Assembly: GCA_020444515.1 (NCBI GenBank) | Contig: JAHLKX010000005.1 | Span: 310,001 to 374,000, forward strand | Source: Bacteroidota bacterium | Lineage (GTDB): Bacteria; Bacteroidota; Bacteroidia; Bacteroidales; JAADJA01 | Length of the DNA stretch: 64,000 nt | Direction: 5' to 3' | Shown: one piece after another, positions 41,776-51,400 of the stretch | Layout: each line of letters begins with the position of its first letter | Numbering within the stretch: position 1 is the stretch's first letter | Position numbers and translations under genes: made by a program | The notes under the pieces: model-generated | The model's database searches: none | The model's input: only the letters and a program-made list of their open reading frames with translations | What the model was told of the DNA's origin: nothing

Positions 41776-43212
41776 TCACCCCATAATCATAAACCATATC
41801 TGCGTAGTGAAAAAGCATACAGCCAGTCCCAGCAGGATGGGCAGGAAGGTAGAAATGACAGTCCATTTAACACTATTTGTTTCTTTGTAAATGGTGTAGA
41901 TGGTGGTGGAGCAAGGATTGTGGAGCAGACTGAACAGCATCAGGTTAACGCCTGTCAGCAGGGTCCAGCCTCCGGCATGGAGGATACTGGCCGTGTCGGC
42001 AGTTGAATCGAGCTCAAACATCACCCCGGACCCGGCACCCATGCCTGAAAGTCCACTATTGAGGACGGTCAGCATCAGGATGGTGGGGATTACAATCTCA
42101 TTGGCTGGAATGGCAATGATATATGCCAGTAAAATCACACCATTCAGCCCGAATACCAGCGCAAATGGGTTGGACCAGTCGATGAAATGCTGCGCAATGC
42201 TGAGATCGCCAATGTGGATATTGGCTACCAGCCAGATCACAATACCAGCGGGAATAGCAAAAACAATGGCACGCCAAAGAACGAAAATAGTCCTGTCGAT
42301 CATAGAGGTATAGATAGTTTGCAGTATTCGGGGTGGGCGGTAAGGGGGTAATTCCAGGCTGAATGCAGATGCTTCACCGCGCAAAACTGATTTACTCAAT
42401 CCCCACGAAACCACAAGGCTGAAAACAATCCCCAATACGGCCACAAAAACAACGGCCCCGGCTGAGGCCAGTCCGGCTATTTGGGCAGGAACAACACTAC
42501 CGATAAAAATGGTCGCTATCAAAATCTGTGTTGGCCATCGCCCGTTACACAATGAAAAATTATTGGTAATAATGGCAATCAGCCGCTCACGTGGACTATC
42601 GATCACACGAGCAGCAATAACGCCGGCAGCATTGCAACCAAAGCCCATGCTCATGGATAAGGCTTGTTTGCCATGGGCTCCGGCTTTTCTGAAAAGGGAA
42701 TCCATATTAAAGGCTACACGTGGTAAATAACCCAGGTCTTCCAGCAGGGTGAAAAGCGGAAAAAAGATCGCCATGGGTGGCAGCATTACCGAGATCACCC
42801 AGGCCATCGAAAGGTAAGCACCATCGATCAGCACACCGGCCAGCCACCAGGGCATTTGAATGGAAGCTGCCGCATGATTCAATACAGGGTGCAGATAGTC
42901 GATTAAAAATGCTGAAAGCATGGCCGAGGGATAGTTGGCACCGGCGATCGTTAGCCAAAAAACCACCGCCAGCATCACGAACATTAGTGGGAATCCCAGC
43001 CATTTGCTGGTCACGATCCTATCGATCTTCAGGTCCATTGAATAGGCGCCCTTATCTCCCTTTTGTTTTACTGATTTACGGGCAATCCGAGAAGCATCTT
43101 CATAAATTGATTCGATCACCGTATCATGAAAATCCATTCCCAGATCCCAGCGAATTGTATTGGCGGCTGAAAGGATTTGTTCTTTTTTTAGATCGGTATT
43201 TAATGGGTCCAT
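41776..43212 (-). CDS. feoB: FeoB ferrous-iron transporter, membrane (permease) half
   Basis: A 478-residue protein carrying the second half of FeoB. It opens with the last part of the GDI spacer (SIYEDASRIARKSV, then LKIDRIVTSKWLGFPLMFVM) and continues with about eight transmembrane helices, including two Gate motifs: GFGCNAAGVIAARVID, with the conserved Cys, and later NGVILLAYIIAIPANEI and HNPCSTTIYTIYKE. It has no GTPase domain. The start ATG comes one codon (AAA) after the stop of the GTPase half and in the same frame, so together they equal one normal FeoB of about 750 residues. Confidence 0.92.
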   Translation of the reverse strand: MDPLNTDLKKEQILSAANTIRWDLGMDFHDTVIESIYEDASRIARKSVKQKGDKGAYSMDLKIDRIVTSKWLGFPLMFVMLAVVFWLTIAGANYPSAMLSAFLIDYLHPVLNHAAASIQMPWWLAGVLIDGAYLSMAWVISVMLPPMAIFFPLFTLLEDLGYLPRVAFNMDSLFRKAGAHGKQALSMSMGFGCNAAGVIAARVIDSPRERLIAIITNNFSLCNGRWPTQILIATIFIGSVVPAQIAGLASAGAVVFVAVLGIVFSLVVSWGLSKSVLRGEASAFSLELPPYRPPRILQTIYTSMIDRTIFVLWRAIVFAIPAGIVIWLVANIHIGDLSIAQHFIDWSNPFALVFGLNGVILLAYIIAIPANEIVIPTILMLTVLNSGLSGMGAGSGVMFELDSTADTASILHAGGWTLLTGVNLMLFSLLHNPCSTTIYTIYKETNSVKWTVISTFLPILLGLAVCFFTTQIWFMIMG

Positions 43213-43215
43213 TTT

Positions 43216-44031
43216 TTAAGCATCAATGGTTAATACACCTGTATTTATTTTTCCGGATTCGCTAGCATTGATATGGCCAAGTTCTCCGGACCGAACAGCT
43301 TCTATGATGCTGTTATCCCCTTCTAGCAAACGGAGAGCCACCCAGTTGGTGTTGGGCAATCCGGGAAATTGTGCCTCGAGTTTGGCAGCAATTTCAGCGA
43401 TGGCATGATTGATCTTTGACGAACGACTCTTAATCCGGTGTGGGCGGCAGACAAATTTTCCTGTAGCCACCTCTTCGATGGCATTGAGCAGTTCATTCAT
43501 CCCTTGCTTTCTGCGGGCAGCAGATGGAATTACCGGGATTCCCAGTTCTTTCGACAGGGTGCGTTCATCAATTTCAATGTTGTTGCGTTGTGCTTCATCC
43601 ATCAGGTTCAGACACAATACTGCCCGATCAGTGATCTCCAAAATTTGCAAGGTCAGATTCAGATTGCGTTCCAGTCGTGTGGCATCGACCACGATAACGG
43701 TAACATCCGGTTGTCCGAATAAAATGAAATTTCTTGCTACCTCCTCATCGGTGCTGGTGGAGAGTAAGGAATAGGTGCCGGGCAGGTCCACAACCTTGTA
43801 TCGTTTTTCATTATAAACATATCCTCCTTCAGCACGGGATACCGTTTTGCCGGGCCAGTTACCAGTATGTTGACGCAAGCCCGTCAGGTTGTTAAAGACT
43901 GTGCTTTTCCCTGTGTTGGGATTGCCGGCCATCGCCACCACAAAGTCAACCTGTTCCATATTCAACCCAAGTTTTATGAGGTTGGCTTTGTTGTGAACCG
44001 GACATGTTTCACAATTATTCATTGGACTCAT
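43216..44031 (-). CDS. feoB: FeoB ferrous-iron transporter, GTPase half
   Basis: A 271-residue cytoplasmic protein with all G motifs: G1 GNPNTGKST at residues 36-44, G3 DLPGTYSL, G4 NLMD and G5 SAAR, plus the FeoB-type TGNWPGKTV switch I. The start of the GDI helical spacer follows before the stop. A Cys-rich N-terminus ([11 protein letters not shown]) precedes the G domain. The gene overlaps the upstream FeoA/DtxR gene by 17 nt. It must act with the separate permease half encoded immediately downstream. Confidence 0.92.
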   Translation of the reverse strand: MSPMNNCETCPVHNKANLIKLGLNMEQVDFVVAMAGNPNTGKSTVFNNLTGLRQHTGNWPGKTVSRAEGGYVYNEKRYKVVDLPGTYSLLSTSTDEEVARNFILFGQPDVTVIVVDATRLERNLNLTLQILEITDRAVLCLNLMDEAQRNNIEIDERTLSKELGIPVIPSAARRKQGMNELLNAIEEVATGKFVCRPHRIKSRSSKINHAIAEIAAKLEAQFPGLPNTNWVALRLLEGDNSIIEAVRSGELGHINASESGKINTGVLTIDA

Positions 44032-45079
44032 AGTGGTTCTCCTTTTTTCTGTGAATAAAAATCTGTTCAGCCTGTTGTTTGCGAATACCGATGGTGGTTC
44101 CCATCACACGGTACCCAACAGGATCACCCGAAGCGCTTTTTATTTCTGCGGCAATAAGACTTCCGGGAACAATACCCAAATCCATGAGCCGGCGGCGCTG
44201 CTGACCACGGCAATGGGGTGAAATCCCGGCAATTTCAGCTTCTTCTCCCATAGACAGGCTTGAAAGTAAATCATGCTTTTGTTTTTCAGGTGCCTTATCT
44301 GAAAGTAATTCAACCGTTAGATGGGCGGCAAACAATGGTGTAAATGTGTATTCTTCGCCATTGGCAGCAAAGGTTATTTTGTTTTCTATAACATGGATGA
44401 CATATACCTGCATTCCAGGGTAGAGTCCCTGCACGACCAGTTGTTCGTAAATATATTTTGGTTCGTCTTCGATGTGTATGATCACTCCGGATTCACCTGC
44501 TTTCATCTGGTTCAGTGGTTTGCCTTTGGGACTGGGCAATTCACCATCAATGGTGGGTATCGGATCGCCATGCGGATCATATACCGGATGACCCATTTGT
44601 GCGGCCAGCTTTTCGGTATCTTCAACAGTGACAAAATGTTCCAGCCGGTCGGCTTCATTGTGCCAATCGGCAGGCGCCATGCTGGTTTCATCGGCCAGGT
44701 ATTTTTCCCAAACCCGGTGTACCCTGATCACACGCAATGAGTTGGATCTTCCTGTATCGGTCAACCGTATGGCTTCATCATTCATCGTGATCAAACCCAT
44801 CGATATCAACCGTTCGACCAGCCGGCTTGCCTGCTCCATGTTAATATTCAAATTGCCGGCAATGCTATTCACGTTACAGATTGTATTTTTATATTCGCAA
44901 TCGAACAAAAACTTCAGGGCATCCTCCAAATGTACCCGCTGGTTATTTATTTTCAGCTTTGATAACAAAGCCAGCAAACCTCGCTTAGGCCAGAAGATCC
45001 AGAACATTAGCAGCATCAACAAAAGGCCGATGATCAGCATGGCTCCGGGTTGAATTTCTAAAATGAATGGGATTTTCAT
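44015..45079 (-). CDS. Membrane-anchored DtxR-like regulator fused to two FeoA domains
   Basis: A 354-residue fusion. Residues about 10-32 form one transmembrane helix ([19 protein letters not shown]). A winged helix follows ([26 protein letters not shown]). A DtxR-type dimerisation/metal segment comes next ([38 protein letters not shown]). Two FeoA SH3-like domains end it: about 190-260 ([20 protein letters not shown]) and 272-343 ([35 protein letters not shown]). It could sense ferrous iron at the membrane and act on FeoB, or regulate DNA from the membrane. It replaces a separate feoA gene. Confidence 0.87.
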   Translation of the reverse strand: MKIPFILEIQPGAMLIIGLLLMLLMFWIFWPKRGLLALLSKLKINNQRVHLEDALKFLFDCEYKNTICNVNSIAGNLNINMEQASRLVERLISMGLITMNDEAIRLTDTGRSNSLRVIRVHRVWEKYLADETSMAPADWHNEADRLEHFVTVEDTEKLAAQMGHPVYDPHGDPIPTIDGELPSPKGKPLNQMKAGESGVIIHIEDEPKYIYEQLVVQGLYPGMQVYVIHVIENKITFAANGEEYTFTPLFAAHLTVELLSDKAPEKQKHDLLSSLSMGEEAEIAGISPHCRGQQRRRLMDLGIVPGSLIAAEIKSASGDPVGYRVMGTTIGIRKQQAEQIFIHRKKENHYESNE

Positions 45080-45092
45080 CGGTTTTTCATTT

Positions 45093-45758
45093 TTATTCTT
45101 TTTCTCTTTTTACGTGAATCATTTGAGCAAACACTTTATTGAGGATTAACCTGGTATTGTTCACCTCTATTTCGATCATTTGGTTGATGGTGTAGTGTTT
45201 GTTCACCCTGATCAACGATCCAATTATAAGATGACTGGAATGACAGAAATCAAAAAATTCTTTATCCGATCCAGACAGGCGGCTAATGAAATAATGATGG
45301 TTTACATGGGCCATAGCCAATGGAATACTCCCGTCATCGTTATTGACCCAACCTTTTGCATTCGGAATGGGGTCGCCATGGGGATCCTTTTCAGGATTGC
45401 CGAGGTATAGGCTGATCTTTTCTGCCAGAAAATCAGAAGTTTGGTGTTCTAATAATTCAGCTTCGCGGTGGATTTCATGCATGGATAACCCTAAAACCTG
45501 GTGAAGGAATGTTTCCCACAAACGGTGTTTCCGCAATATATTCAGCGCCATTTTTTCACCCGAAGGGGTAAGTTTCAATGCTTTGTACTTTTCATATTGT
45601 ATGAGCTTTTTTAAAGATAACTTCCGGGCCATGTCTGTGGCTGCTGAACTGGTGATGCCCAGTTCCCTGGCTATGGAACCGGGTTTGGTATCCTTCCCCT
45701 GCACATGATGAAAATGGTAGAGGGTTTTAATAAAATTCTCGGATGCAATGGATTCCAT
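45093..45758 (-). CDS. DtxR/MntR-family metal-dependent transcriptional regulator
   Basis: About 221 residues from the ATG at 45758, which gives the usual start MESIASENFIKTLYHFH; an ATG-less extension to 45779 is less likely. The winged helix has KPGSIARELGITSSAATDMARKLSLKKLIQYEKYKALKLTPSGEKMAL. The metal-binding and dimer helices include HRLWETFLHQVLGLSMHEIHREAELLEHQTSD and the [12 protein letters not shown] motif. A C-terminal SH3-like domain follows. It should repress the feo operon when iron or manganese is plentiful. Two operator-like palindromes flank its own -7 element. Confidence 0.9.
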   Translation of the reverse strand: MESIASENFIKTLYHFHHVQGKDTKPGSIARELGITSSAATDMARKLSLKKLIQYEKYKALKLTPSGEKMALNILRKHRLWETFLHQVLGLSMHEIHREAELLEHQTSDFLAEKISLYLGNPEKDPHGDPIPNAKGWVNNDDGSIPLAMAHVNHHYFISRLSGSDKEFFDFCHSSHLIIGSLIRVNKHYTINQMIEIEVNNTRLILNKVFAQMIHVKREKE

Positions 45759-45780
45759 ATTCGAAAATCTTAAAAACAAA

Positions 45781-45796
45781 TTTAAGTATACTTAAA
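45781..45796. promoter_or_regulatory. Perfect palindrome, candidate DtxR operator 1
   Basis: TTTAAGTATACTTAAA is a perfect 16-bp palindrome placed at the predicted transcription start of the DtxR-feo operon, where bound repressor would block transcription. Confidence 0.68.
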
Positions 45797-45805
45797 ATAA
45801 AAAAG

Positions 45806-45813
45806 CAAAAGTA
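45806..45813 (-). promoter_or_regulatory. -7 element (TActTTTG) for the dtxR-feo operon
   Basis: Exact consensus on the minus strand, between the two operator-like sites; leader to the ATG at 45758 is about 42 nt. Confidence 0.62.
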
Positions 45814-45825
45814 TGTAAAAAATAA

Positions 45826-45840
45826 TTTAATATACTTTAA
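45826..45840. promoter_or_regulatory. Imperfect palindrome, candidate DtxR operator 2
   Basis: TTTAATATACTTTAA resembles operator 1 (shared TTTAA and TATACTT elements) and lies over the -33 region of the same promoter. Confidence 0.45.
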
Positions 45841-45938
45841 TGCCTATCAATATTTTCGAATTTATAGTCGCTTCAATAAGATTTGCAAACATGAAACACG
45901 CTGATATATAAAGGAAAAGAAAAGTTTATGGACAATGT

Positions 45939-47375
45939 TTATGGTATCATCTCAAGCGACTTTTCTACTTGTTTTGCGCAATAATCAGAGATCGATTTTC
46001 CGGCCATTTTTTGGTTATTGCGAAGGAAGGTGACCATGGAGCGCTCAAAGGTTTCCTGTTTATTGATCAGTTCATTTTCATAGTCGTGGATCCGTTTTTG
46101 GATGGCGGTGATCCGGGCGGCATAATGTTCATCCACCTTTTTGGCATGTTTCACGAATTTCAGGAAGTTGTTTCGCGGGGCATATTCAAATACGTTGTCG
46201 ATGGCCTCCCAGTGGTGTCCCAGGGCTTCACGATAGGTGTCCTCAGCAAAATAGTCAGGCATTTCATCCATCCCAAAATACCATTGCGTAAACGGATGCA
46301 CACAGGGCCGGAAAGGGGATATCCACAACACGAAACCAATCTCACGGGGCAGGTTGTTTCGGAGCTGGGCCACAAAACCGTACTGGGTGGTAGCTGAGCA
46401 GATGGCCCGTCCATGCTGGTGGGGATTGCTCAGGCTGTCACCTTTCCATTCATCAAAGGGGGTTCCCTCGTTATGATTGCGCAGCACATCAAACAACATC
46501 TTCAAATCCACCTGCTTTCGCGGAACAAAGGAGAATGGGAATTCATCATCAACATAGTATTGTCGATCTGAGAGGGCGTTGATCGCACTCATGTGTCGTA
46601 CGAGATTGCCCATGTTACTGAGGTTGCCGGGATCGCTGTAAACCTCTCTGAAACTGAATACACCATCGTTTTTGGGATCATACCAGCCGCGCTTGATGGC
46701 ATATTCCACAATGTCGGCCGATCCCTGGAAATTCATCGTGTCGCCCATATTTATTCTGGAAATGGTGTAATAATTGGGGATGATGGCCACATGATCAAAG
46801 GGAACGCGCTGGGCGATCCAGTGTTTTCCTTTCACCACCGAGAGCATCCAGACCTCCTTACCATCGGCAATGCAATAGGTCCTGCCGGATGACGTATAGC
46901 CATATTTTTGTACCAGGGCGCCGCCGATCTTTACTGCCTCGCGGGCGGTTTTAGCCTGCTCGGCCATGGCCCTGCGCAACCAGTAGCCAATTCCACCATC
47001 GGTCAGCTCGGGTTGGTCCTCTCTCGACATACAGGCATCACTGGCAATGGTCACGCCCCATTCGTTCATGTAGGAATCCGAAAATTCCATTTCAGGCATT
47101 TCGAGCCAGAGATAACTCCATGCCCGGTTGGGTTTCTCCATCAGCGCGCCATTTTTTAATGTAACGGTTTCGCCTGCTTTGTTTTGCAGGGAGGGTACTT
47201 TGTACCAGTTGACAATCCGATCGCCCCAGTCGTCTTCATTGTGAGCCAGCATTACCGAACCATCGGCGGTGGCTCCTTTTCCGACGAGAATGGAAAAGCA
47301 ATCGAAATGTTCCTGGGCAATACTGGAGCTGGTTAGCAGGATAATCAACAGAGATGTAAGAAGATGTATTTTCAT
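45939..47375 (-). CDS. Secreted C69-family dipeptidase
   Basis: About 478 residues from the ATG at 47375; an in-frame TTG at 47387 is rejected because the ATG starts a normal signal peptide ending near SSIAQ. Directly after it comes the C69 nucleophile region FDCFSILVGKGATADGSVMLAHNEDDWGD, in which the Cys becomes the N-terminal nucleophile. PNRAWSYLWLEMPEMEFSDSYMNEWGV and GIGYWLRRAMAEQAKTAREAV are further family landmarks. It should split dipeptides in the periplasm. It has its own promoter; the EamA transporter gene lies upstream on the same strand. Confidence 0.9.
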   Translation of the reverse strand: MKIHLLTSLLIILLTSSSIAQEHFDCFSILVGKGATADGSVMLAHNEDDWGDRIVNWYKVPSLQNKAGETVTLKNGALMEKPNRAWSYLWLEMPEMEFSDSYMNEWGVTIASDACMSREDQPELTDGGIGYWLRRAMAEQAKTAREAVKIGGALVQKYGYTSSGRTYCIADGKEVWMLSVVKGKHWIAQRVPFDHVAIIPNYYTISRINMGDTMNFQGSADIVEYAIKRGWYDPKNDGVFSFREVYSDPGNLSNMGNLVRHMSAINALSDRQYYVDDEFPFSFVPRKQVDLKMLFDVLRNHNEGTPFDEWKGDSLSNPHQHGRAICSATTQYGFVAQLRNNLPREIGFVLWISPFRPCVHPFTQWYFGMDEMPDYFAEDTYREALGHHWEAIDNVFEYAPRNNFLKFVKHAKKVDEHYAARITAIQKRIHDYENELINKQETFERSMVTFLRNNQKMAGKSISDYCAKQVEKSLEMIP

Positions 47376-47396
47376 GGGAAGATTCAATTATATGGG

Positions 47397-47404
47397 CAAA
47401 TATA
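47397..47404 (-). promoter_or_regulatory. -7 element (TAtaTTTG) for the C69 dipeptidase
   Basis: Exact consensus on the minus strand, predicting a leader of about 15 nt before the ATG at 47375 and supporting that start. Confidence 0.58.
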
Positions 47405-47447
47405 GAAATTTATATATGACAATCCAGAAAAGAATCAGGATTCATGC

Positions 47448-48380
47448 TCATTTCAGAATGGGGGTTTCGATTGTTTTGTTTTTCCTGCGGTTGATTTTCA
47501 TACGCCCAAAAGTCACCAGGATCACTCCTACGATGGTGATGATCCCTCCCAGTATCTGGTAATCCTGAGGAATGCTATGAAAATAGATATAGGCACCGAT
47601 CAACACAAACAGACCTTTGGTGCTCCCCAGGATGGAGGCGCGACCGGCTTCAATATATTTGAGGGCATTGTATGAGGCCAGTACAGCCAGGAAAGGCCCC
47701 AGCATGGATCCGATGCCAATATTGACCAGTGCCGATGAGCTGATCACAAAGGACTTGTTGAGGACAATGATCATAATGGAGGAAAACAGGAAAAGGTAAA
47801 TCACCCGGTTGAGGGAGAGCAATGCCGGCGGCAATTTCAGGACATTCTTTTTGATTATAATGGTTGATACCGCAAAGACAAGGGATGAAAACAGGATAAA
47901 TTCCGAACCGGCAAGGAATAACTGATCGACGGATTCCTGACCGCGATAACTGATCACCAGGGCACCCGCAATCGTGAGAATCATGCCCGCCGCTTCCACC
48001 CGGTTGAACCGTTCCGAAAGCAGGAAGATGCCCAGCAATGTGACAAACACCGGGGTCATGTTCGCCAGGAAGGAGGCTACTGATGGATTTTCGATCTGGT
48101 GGATGCCAGTGAAAAATGCCGTGGTGCCGATCAATTCCATTGTACCGATGATGGCCAGAATGGTCCATTGTTTTTTACGTAAGTTCCGAAAGGTGGCGAT
48201 TTTACATGTTTTAAGAGCGAACACGGCATTCCAGATCAATCCGAATGAAAACCAGTAAAATCCAAATTGGGCCAGGTGAACCTCATTGAGTGCTGCTTTG
48301 CTGAAAATATAAACATTCGACATGGCCAGTACGGCTATCAATGCCCAGAAGTATCCTTTCAATGCAGGGGTTCGGATCAT
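47448..48380 (-). CDS. EamA-family (DMT superfamily) transporter
   Basis: A 310-residue inner-membrane protein with ten hydrophobic helices arranged as two EamA repeats; the second repeat begins near residue 155. Typical elements are FTGIHQIENPSVASFLANMTPVFVTLLGIFLLSERF in repeat 1 and YNALKYIEAGRASILGSTKGLFVLIGAYIYF in repeat 2. DMT proteins export or exchange small metabolites; the substrate cannot be told from sequence. It starts well apart from the RND operon terminator and ends 43 nt before the dipeptidase promoter, so it is probably its own unit. Confidence 0.88.
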   Translation of the reverse strand: MIRTPALKGYFWALIAVLAMSNVYIFSKAALNEVHLAQFGFYWFSFGLIWNAVFALKTCKIATFRNLRKKQWTILAIIGTMELIGTTAFFTGIHQIENPSVASFLANMTPVFVTLLGIFLLSERFNRVEAAGMILTIAGALVISYRGQESVDQLFLAGSEFILFSSLVFAVSTIIIKKNVLKLPPALLSLNRVIYLFLFSSIMIIVLNKSFVISSSALVNIGIGSMLGPFLAVLASYNALKYIEAGRASILGSTKGLFVLIGAYIYFHSIPQDYQILGGIITIVGVILVTFGRMKINRRKNKTIETPILK

Positions 48381-48454
48381 ACGTCAAAATGAATTTTAAA
48401 AATAGGGATTATTTCAATTGCTGTATTGACTTTGTTTTTAAAATACGTTGAACA

Positions 48455-48488
48455 TAAAAAAAACCCGGATTAATTCTTAAACCGGGTT
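48455..48488 (-). terminator. Terminator of the TetR-TolC-FKBP-MFP-RND operon
   Basis: On the minus strand CCGGGTT-type arms (48462-48468 and 48482-48488, 7 bp) close a 13-nt loop and end in a run of eight T residues. It lies 10 nt after the RND gene stop. Confidence 0.88.
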
Positions 48489-48497
48489 CTCAAGTTA

Positions 48498-51400
48498 TTA
48501 ATTTTCTTTTTTCATTAAACGCAATCCCCAGAGCTTGACCTTGTACAACACATGATACATGGCTGGTACAATAAGCAGTGTAAGGAAGGTGGCGAAGGTC
48601 AGACCGAAAATAATGGTCCATGACATCGGTCCCCAGAAAGCGGCATTGGTACCTCCGAAATAAATTTGCGGATCGAATTCCGATAAAAGGGTCTCAAAAT
48701 TAAAGTTCAATCCGGAGGCCAGAGGGATCAACCCTAAAATGGTTGTGATAGCCGTGAGCAATACAGGTCTTAACCTGGTATTTCCCGCTTCAACGATACA
48801 ATCGATGGATTCTTTCAGGGGTAAATTTGCGGTGGATTCGAGGCCCATCTCTTTCCGTTTACGCAACTTCAGCAGGTTGATATAATCTATGAGCACAATG
48901 GCATTGTTCACCACGACTCCTGCCAATGATACGATCCCGATACCGGTCATGATCACGATGAAGTCCATTTTAAAAGTACCCAGACCACCGAATACGCCAA
49001 TGGTACTTAGCAGAACACTGAATAATATAATACCGGGTTTAACCACCGAATTGAACTGGCTGACCAGAATGATCAGGATCAGGGATAAGGCGATGAGCAT
49101 AGCGCGGCTCAGGAATTCAGCCGACTCTTCCTGTTCCTGTTGTTCACCTGTAAATTCATACTTATATCCGGGTGGCATTTCGAATTGTTTCATTAATTCA
49201 CGCAACTGATTGTTGATTTCGGTGGCATTGTATCCTTCAACCACATTCGACCAGATGGTGATCACCCGTTTCAGGTCTTTTCTCAAAACAGATCCGTAGG
49301 TAGTACTGTATTCCACGCTGGCAACCGCAGAAATCGGAACCTGTATGATCTTTCCGGAGGTTTGGCTGCGAAAAGTGATATCCTGGTTCATCAATGAGGA
49401 TAGGTTATACCGGAAATTATCTTTCAACCGAAGTTGAATGGGGTATTCATCCTCACCGATTTTATAATCCGATATTTCTTTTCCGAAAATAGATGTTCTC
49501 AGTTGGGATGCGATCTGGTAGGTTGATAAGCCGAACATGCGGGCTTTGTCACGGTCGATCTTAACGATGATCTCGGGTTTCCCCACATCAAGATCGATTT
49601 TTAAGCCTTCAATGCCTTCCACGTGACTTTGGTCAATAAAAGCCCGGATGGTATCGGTCAGCTCGAGCAATTTGTTAAACTCCTTCCCACTGATCTCGAG
49701 GTTGATCGGCTTTCCTGTAGGGGGTCCATTACTCTGACGCTCAACTGATACATCCACGCCCGGGTATTTGTTCACCAGTCCGTCATTGAATTCTTTCAGA
49801 AACATGGCGGTACTCACGCCACCACGATCTTCAAAATCGATAAAAGATACGGTTATCAAACCCCGGTTTGGACCGCCTGATTTTCCACTGAACCCTTCAT
49901 TTTCACCTATTGCGCCATTACCGACAATGGTTACCAGTGATTTTAAGATATCCTGGTGATCCCCTATGATTTCATATACATCATTTTCTATTTTTTTCAA
50001 GAGATCGTTGGTCACATCAATATCGGTTCCGATGGGCAACTCGGCAATAATATTGATATAATCAGGGTCTGCCACAGGGAAAAATTCAACTTTGGGATCC
50101 CTGGCAAAATAGAACATAATGGTAATGATTAGCAGTAGAAATGTCCCGGCAATTATCAATTGCGGATTTCTTTTTTTCATTACAAATTTCAGGGTATTCA
50201 AATATGTTTTCTCAAGCCATACCAGGAACCGTTCCTGGAACCATCTCGAAAGCCGGTACAGAAAAGCAAGATTAAGCAAGCCAATGATAGCAAATGCCGT
50301 GAGCAGGTTGGCTACAGCATAAATCCCAAGGATATAGAATAGAGCGGCCAACACCAACATAGCAATGGCAACGCGGATGCCGCGTTTTTTGTTGGGTGGT
50401 GGATTTTGATTTCCATACCTGATATACGAGCTGGATATGACAGGAATAATGACCAATGCAACGAAAAGAGACGAAGTGAGGACAATGATCAATGTAACCG
50501 GCAGGTATTTCATAAATTCACCCATGAGGCTATCCCAGAACAGCAAAGGGAAGAATGCGGCCAGGGTGGTGGCCGTTGAGGAAATAATGGGCATGGCAAT
50601 TTCACCCACTGCTCTTTTAGCAGCTTCAAAACGGGTATACCCACGATCTACGAAACGGTAAATATTTTCTACCACCACAATGGCATTATCCACGAGCATC
50701 CCCAGTGCCAGGATCAGTGAAAACAAAACGATCATATTGATGCGATAGTCCATCAGTCCCAGGATCATGAAAGACATGAACATGGAAGTTGGAATGGCCA
50801 GTCCTACAAAAAGTGCATTGCGAATTCCCAGGAAAAAATAGAGGACCAGCAAAACAAAGATCACCCCCATGATGATGCTGTTCTCAAGGTTGCTGAGCTG
50901 CTTTTTGATCATGTCGGACTGATCATTGGTAATGGTTACATTGAGGTTATCAGGCAATACATTGTCTGTACGTGCCTGGTCCAGGATATCAAAAATCTGA
51001 TCGGTGGCATTGAGGAGGTTTTCCCCGCCTTTTTTTACCACCTGGAGTGTTACCACGTTTTCTTTATTGAGCCTGGCATAACTTTCAGCATCTTCGAAAC
51101 CATAAATTATATCAGCTACATCCTTCAGATAAACGATATCCTGATCTTCGTGTTTGATAACGATGTTTTCCATTTGTTTCACGTTTTCAAACTCACCGAT
51201 CACCCTGAGGGTGCGCCTTGTACCCTTGATCCTGAGATCACCTCCCGACATCGAAATATTTTCGGAAGAGATGGCACTTTCAATATCACCAAAATTCAAT
51301 TCATAAGATTGCAGTTTTAATGGATCGACATTGATTTTCACTTCTCTTTCAGTAATACCCTGAATCTCTACTTTCGATATCTCCGGCACAGATTCAATCT

